Of a DNA stretch of 10,025 bases, positions 7,080 through 10,025 are shown piece by piece (the first letter of the stretch is position 1; each line of letters opens with the position of its first letter). Origin of the DNA: Desulfarculus sp. Its GTDB lineage: Bacteria; Desulfobacterota; Desulfarculia; Desulfarculales; Desulfarculaceae. The position numbers and the translations under genes are program-made. The stretch lies in the NCBI GenBank assembly GCA_020216625.1, contig JAIUYB010000048.1, positions 1 through 10,025 of the forward strand. The letters run 5' to 3'. A model generated the notes under the pieces. The model did no database searches. It was given only the letters and a program-made list of their open reading frames with translations, and was not told the DNA's origin.

Positions 7080-7488
7080 CCACCACCCGGGCAGCCATCC
7101 GCGAAACCATTCCCCAGGTTTTCGCGCCAGGCTGGCGTCCCCGCTCCGCTGGGATCCGAGCCTGGTGCCCTCCCAGAATCGACCCCTGCGGAAAACCGCC
7201 ACAGGGCGGCCGGCCCCAGAGGCGCTCCAGAGCCTGAGCCAGCTTGGGACGAAGCTCGTCTTCCTCGGACCTGGCGGCCTGGTTGGCGCCGCCCGCCAGC
7301 CGTGGCGGGTCGGCGTCCAGAAAGGCGTTGCTCCGGCCATGGTGCGCAAGCCTGGCCTTGTCGGCGGAAAGGCCGTGAAACCCACGCCGGTCCGCGCAAG
7401 AATACTGCCCTGGCCCCGATTCCACCCGCGGGCACCCCACGACGATGCAATCTTGGCTGCCACTGGGACCTGAGCACCAGCCAGGCAT
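7045..7488 (-). CDS. Hypothetical protein translationally coupled to MvhD
   Basis: I do not recognise this protein (147 codons with stop, 146... residues rich in Gly, Ala and Arg). The case for it being real is positional: its ATG shares the A of the MvhD TGA stop in a TGATG overlap. Codon statistics agree: over residues ~40-91, G/C occupies about 79%, 52% and 81% of codon positions 1, 2 and 3, a coding-like pattern. The N-terminus holds cysteines at 5, 14, 19 and 31, with CIVVGCP at 14-20, possibly metal binding. Residues 74-91 (SEEDELRPKLAQALERLW) look like an amphipathic helix. The last third loses the codon pattern, so the end may be decayed or frameshifted. The 3' end overlaps the deacetylase gene by 35 bases on the opposite strand. 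If it is not a gene, the 408 bases between the deacetylase and MvhD genes hold nothing else I can support. Confidence 0.45.
   Translation of the reverse strand: MPGWCSGPSGSQDCIVVGCPRVESGPGQYSCADRRGFHGLSADKARLAHHGRSNAFLDADPPRLAGGANQAARSEEDELRPKLAQALERLWGRPPCGGFPQGSILGGHQARIPAERGRQPGAKTWGMVSRMAARVVANPTAWAARVG
7101..7125. other. Imperfect hairpin between convergent transcription units
   Basis: GCGAAACC and GGTTTTCGC pair as an 8-bp stem with one bulged T around an 8-base loop. A second short inverted repeat (CGCCA/TGGCG, 7125-7137) follows at once. Position, 20 bases behind the deacetylase stop and near the end of the opposing unit, suits a bidirectional terminator. Neither strand shows a proper T-tract, so this is tentative. 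Confidence 0.3.
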
Positions 7489-8273
7489 CAGGCCGGGCTC
7501 GCCACGATCTGCCTGACGGCCCCGAAGCGCGGCGGGCAGACCGCCAGGCAGGTGCCGCATTTGATGCACACCTCCTGGTCGATGACATGGGGCGTTTTCT
7601 TTTCCCCGGCGATGGCCTCCACCGGGCAGCGCCGGGCGCAGATCATGCAGCCTTGGCATTGTGCCGGATCGATCTCATAGGTTGGCGCCTCGCGCAACAA
7701 GCGCGCGACCTCCTCCCGGGGGTAGAGTTCATCATAGCCCGCCGGATTGTCGCGCAGATGCAAGGCTAGTTGCTCTCTTTTGGCCAGCTTGATGTAGGGG
7801 ATCAGGCGGGCGACCTTCTCCAGCCGGGCCCTCAGTTCGTCGCCGGCGATCCCCTCGCCCTTGCCCAGGGGGCCCAGGGTCTCGATTTCGGCGCTGAACT
7901 CGTTCATGATGTTGGCGAACCGGATGCCCTCGCCGGCCGAGACCCACTCCAGGCGCAGCCGTTTGGGGTTCACCCCCACGTGCTCCAGCAAGCCCTCCGC
8001 CAGTCGGACCATGCTCAGGGCCTCGTAGTTGCCGTGGGTGATGTAGTGGCAATCGTCAAGGTGGCAGCCGCCCACGAACATTCCGTCGGCGCCATTCAAG
8101 AAGGCTTCGAAGACGTGGCGCAGGTCGGCCCGGGCCGAGCACATCACCCTGATCAGACGGATGTGGGGTGGATATTGAAAGCGGGAGACGCCGCAAAGAT
8201 CGGCGCCTCCGTAGCAGCACCAGTTGCAGATGATGCCGATGATCTTGGGCGTGAAGCGTGAACCTGAGCTCAT
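7488..8273 (-). CDS. mvhD: MvhD-type hydrogenase/heterodisulfide reductase iron-sulfur subunit with C-terminal 2x[4Fe-4S] domain
   Basis: A 261-residue cytoplasmic electron-transfer subunit. Residues 11-130 are the MvhD domain: CNWCC at 16-20 with Cys27, VMCSARAD with Cys45, and GCHLDDCHY with Cys70 and Cys75, the cysteines that hold its [2Fe-2S] cluster. A helical linker (about 135-200) leads to two ferredoxin motifs, CQGCMICARRCP (Cys206, 209, 212, 216) and CIKCGTCLAVCP (Cys236, 239, 242, 246), each expected to bind a [4Fe-4S] cluster. MvhD passes electrons between a hydrogenase or other donor and HdrA. Canonical MvhD is about 140 residues, so the tail is an addition that could dock a ferredoxin or an extra oxidoreductase. 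I chose the ATG at 8273 because the MvhD fold starts just after it and a strong ribosome binding site precedes it. The HdrA gene ends 41 bases upstream on the same strand: one operon. Confidence 0.93.
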   Translation of the reverse strand: MSSGSRFTPKIIGIICNWCCYGGADLCGVSRFQYPPHIRLIRVMCSARADLRHVFEAFLNGADGMFVGGCHLDDCHYITHGNYEALSMVRLAEGLLEHVGVNPKRLRLEWVSAGEGIRFANIMNEFSAEIETLGPLGKGEGIAGDELRARLEKVARLIPYIKLAKREQLALHLRDNPAGYDELYPREEVARLLREAPTYEIDPAQCQGCMICARRCPVEAIAGEKKTPHVIDQEVCIKCGTCLAVCPPRFGAVRQIVASPA

Positions 8274-8279
8274 GGCTAA

Positions 8280-8285
8280 CTCTCC
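8280..8285 (-). promoter_or_regulatory. Ribosome binding site for MvhD
   Basis: Read on the minus strand, GGAGAG stands 6 bases before the ATG at 8273. It decides the start: the same frame stays open into the HdrA gene, but the extra N-terminus would be the HdrA sequence read out of frame. Confidence 0.75.
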
Positions 8286-8314
8286 GCTAGAAGGCAATCG
8301 CCTTGATCCACCCA

Positions 8315-10025
8315 TCAGGCGCGTTCGTTCAGGCCGGCCCTGATCTGGCCCAGCAGCTCCTGGTCGGTGTAGTGCTTCAACTGGATGGCCCCGGTGGGGC
8401 ACTTGGCGTTGCAGAGGCCGTCGCCCTTGCAGAGCACCGGGATCACCCGGGCCTTGGTCCCCTGCTTGGTCTCGGCCATCTCGATGGCCCCGAAGGCGCA
8501 GGCCGTGGCGCAGGCCCCGCAGCCGATGCACCGGTGCTCGTCCACCGCGCAGACCGAACCCGAGGCCACCACGGTGTCATTGGCCAGCAGGGTCAGCACC
8601 CGGCCGGCCGCGCCATGGGCCTGGCTGATGGCCTCGGCGATATGCTTGGGATAGTGGGCCAGGCCGCAGAGGTAGACGCCCTCGGCCCCAAAGTCCACCG
8701 GCCTGAGCTTGACGTGGGCCTCCTGGAAAAAGCCGTCCGCGCCCAGGGAGACCTTGAACATCTGCGAGACCTCCTTGGCGTTGGCCGGCGGAACCACCGC
8801 CGTGGCCAGCACCACCAGGTCGGCGTCGATGGCCAACTCCTGGCCCAGGATCGGCTCCGGCAGGCCGACCCGCAGCACCGCGCGTCCGTCCGCCTCCACC
8901 GCCTCCACCCGGGGCGGGGCCTCGGGCTCGTAGCGGATGAACTTCACGTCCCGGTTGGAGGCCTGGCGGTAGTAATCCTCGCGGAAACCATAGGCGCGCA
9001 TGTCCCGGAACAGGACGCAGACCTCGGTCTGGGGGTTGAGATCCTTGAGCCTCAGCGCGTTCTTGATCGAGTGCCCGCAGCAGATGCGGCTGCAATAGTT
9101 GCGATTCTGGTCGCGGCAACCCACGCACTGGATCATCACCACCCGCTCGGCGGAGAGGACCGCGGCCTCGCCCTGGGCCAACCTCTCCTCCAGCTCCAGG
9201 TTGGTCAGCACCCGTGGGTCCTGGCCATAAAGGTATTCCGTGGGCTGATAGGCTTCGGCCCCCACCGCGATGACCGTGGCCCCGTGCCTGATCTCCCGCC
9301 GTCCGCGGTCGCCCAGCACCGTGGTGGTGAAGTTGCCCACGTAGCCCTTGGCCTCCAGGACCGTGGTCCGGGTGTGGACCTGGATCAGGGGATGGCGCAG
9401 GACGGAGGAGATCAGGCCGCGCAGATGGGCCTGCACGTCGTCGCCCTCCAGGGTGTGGTGGATGCGCCGGGCCATGCCGCCCAGTTCGGCTTCCTTCTCC
9501 AGCAGGTGGACCTCGTGCCCCTGCTCGGCGATGCCCAGGGCGGCGGTCAGGCCGGCCACCCCGCCGCCCACCACCAGAGCCCGCTTGTCCACCGGCAGGT
9601 CGAACTCCTGCAGGGGCTCCAGGAAGCGGGCCCGGGCCACCGACATGCGGATGATGTCCTTGGCCTTGGCGGTGGCCGCCTCCTTCTCCTTGCTGTGCAC
9701 CCAGGAGCAATGCTCCCGGATGTTGGCCATGTCGTAGTAGTACTGGTTGATGCCGGCCTCGCGCAGGGTGTCGCGGAACAGCGGCTCGTGGGTGCGCGGG
9801 GTGCAGGCGGCCACGATCACCCGGTTCAGTCCCCGCTCCGCGATGTCCTTGGCCAGCATGGCCGCCGCCTCGGTGGAGCAGATGAACAGGTTCTCCTCGG
9901 CGTGAACCACGTTGGGCAGCCCGCGGGCGTATTCCACCGTGGAGGGCACGTTGACGATGCGTCCGATGTTGGCCCCGCAGTGGCAGACGTAGACCCCGAT
10001 GCGCGGCTCCTCCTGGGAGACGTCC
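8315..10025 (-). CDS. hdrA: HdrA-like FAD/iron-sulfur subunit of a heterodisulfide-reductase-type complex (N-terminus outside window)
   Basis: HdrA is the flavoprotein where electron bifurcation takes place in heterodisulfide-reductase complexes. 569 codons are visible. The frame is open to the right edge, and the first codons there encode RIGVYVCHCGANIGRIVNV, a conserved HdrA N-terminal segment, so the GTG at 9949 is not the real start. Numbering from that GTG: N-terminal-domain cysteines at 24, 49 and 81; FAD-binding GGGVAGL at 128-134; an HdrA-type cysteine cluster CVGCRDQNRNYCSRICC at 275-291; a second flavin-domain segment GVYLCGLAHYPKHIAEA at 424-440; then a ferredoxin-like tail. The first tail motif is complete (Cys474, 477, 480, 484). 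The second reads CKGDGLCNAKCP, with Asp510 where the second Cys is usual. The MvhD gene follows in the same operon. HdrB, HdrC and hydrogenase genes are not in view. QmoA/QmoB are relatives, but QmoB carries MvhD fused; here the two are separate. Nearly every third codon base is G or C. Confidence 0.95.
   Translation of the reverse strand, partial: DVSQEEPRIGVYVCHCGANIGRIVNVPSTVEYARGLPNVVHAEENLFICSTEAAAMLAKDIAERGLNRVIVAACTPRTHEPLFRDTLREAGINQYYYDMANIREHCSWVHSKEKEAATAKAKDIIRMSVARARFLEPLQEFDLPVDKRALVVGGGVAGLTAALGIAEQGHEVHLLEKEAELGGMARRIHHTLEGDDVQAHLRGLISSVLRHPLIQVHTRTTVLEAKGYVGNFTTTVLGDRGRREIRHGATVIAVGAEAYQPTEYLYGQDPRVLTNLELEERLAQGEAAVLSAERVVMIQCVGCRDQNRNYCSRICCGHSIKNALRLKDLNPQTEVCVLFRDMRAYGFREDYYRQASNRDVKFIRYEPEAPPRVEAVEADGRAVLRVGLPEPILGQELAIDADLVVLATAVVPPANAKEVSQMFKVSLGADGFFQEAHVKLRPVDFGAEGVYLCGLAHYPKHIAEAISQAHGAAGRVLTLLANDTVVASGSVCAVDEHRCIGCGACATACAFGAIEMAETKQGTKARVIPVLCKGDGLCNAKCPTGAIQLKHYTDQELLGQIRAGLNERA

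Noticed and set aside
7165..7473. A 102-codon plus-strand ORF in the region between the deacetylase and MvhD genes
   Set aside because: It is opposite the minus-strand ORF coupled to MvhD, which has the better start context and codon-position pattern. The plus-strand product is rich in Pro, Arg and Gly with no fold-like pattern.
8274..8531. An N-terminal extension of MvhD into the HdrA gene
   Set aside because: The extension is Arg/Gly-rich out-of-frame sequence, while the MvhD fold and a strong ribosome binding site mark 8273 as the start.
8577..9710. A 377-codon minus-strand ORF overlapping HdrA
   Set aside because: Gly/Arg/Pro-rich shadow in another frame of the HdrA gene, typical of very GC-rich coding DNA.

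Overview
The window is GC-rich, tightly packed bacterial DNA. It joins two unrelated blocks that point towards each other. The HdrA/MvhD electron-bifurcation pair on the right suggests an anaerobe that handles low-potential electrons. With the high GC, a sulfate- or sulfur-metabolising Desulfobacterota lineage (Desulfarculus-like) is the most natural guess, but no rRNA or other marker fixes the taxon.

Left block, plus strand, about 1-7079. This looks like part of a surface-polysaccharide (O-antigen or capsule type) locus with an acyl-carrier-protein branch. In order it holds: an FkbH-like HAD/GNAT protein cut by the left edge, a 78-residue acyl carrier protein, a tandem-GNAT acyltransferase-like protein, a GT-B-type glycosyltransferase-like protein, a MaoC-type double-hotdog protein fused to a short-chain dehydrogenase/reductase (SDR), and a NodB-type polysaccharide deacetylase. 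FkbH-family proteins load short glyceryl-type acyl groups onto carrier proteins. The MaoC-SDR fusion could adjust a hydroxyacyl group on the carrier, the deacetylase could expose an amine on a sugar, and the tandem GNAT could pass the acyl group to that amine. That chain of events is inference from gene content.

Right block, minus strand, about 7045 to the right edge. An HdrA-like flavoprotein, cut by the right edge, is followed 41 bases later by an MvhD-type subunit with a two-cluster ferredoxin tail. These belong to flavin-based electron-bifurcating or confurcating heterodisulfide-reductase-type complexes. A previously unremarked 147-codon ORF starts on the MvhD stop codon (TGATG overlap). 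It fills most of what would otherwise be a gap of about 400 bases, and its end overlaps the tail of the deacetylase gene on the other strand.

The blocks differ in codon use. The HdrA gene has almost only G/C third positions, while the glycan genes, especially the deacetylase, are more relaxed, as is common for exchangeable surface-glycan loci. No tRNA, rRNA, CRISPR array, insertion sequence or convincing rho-independent terminator was seen.
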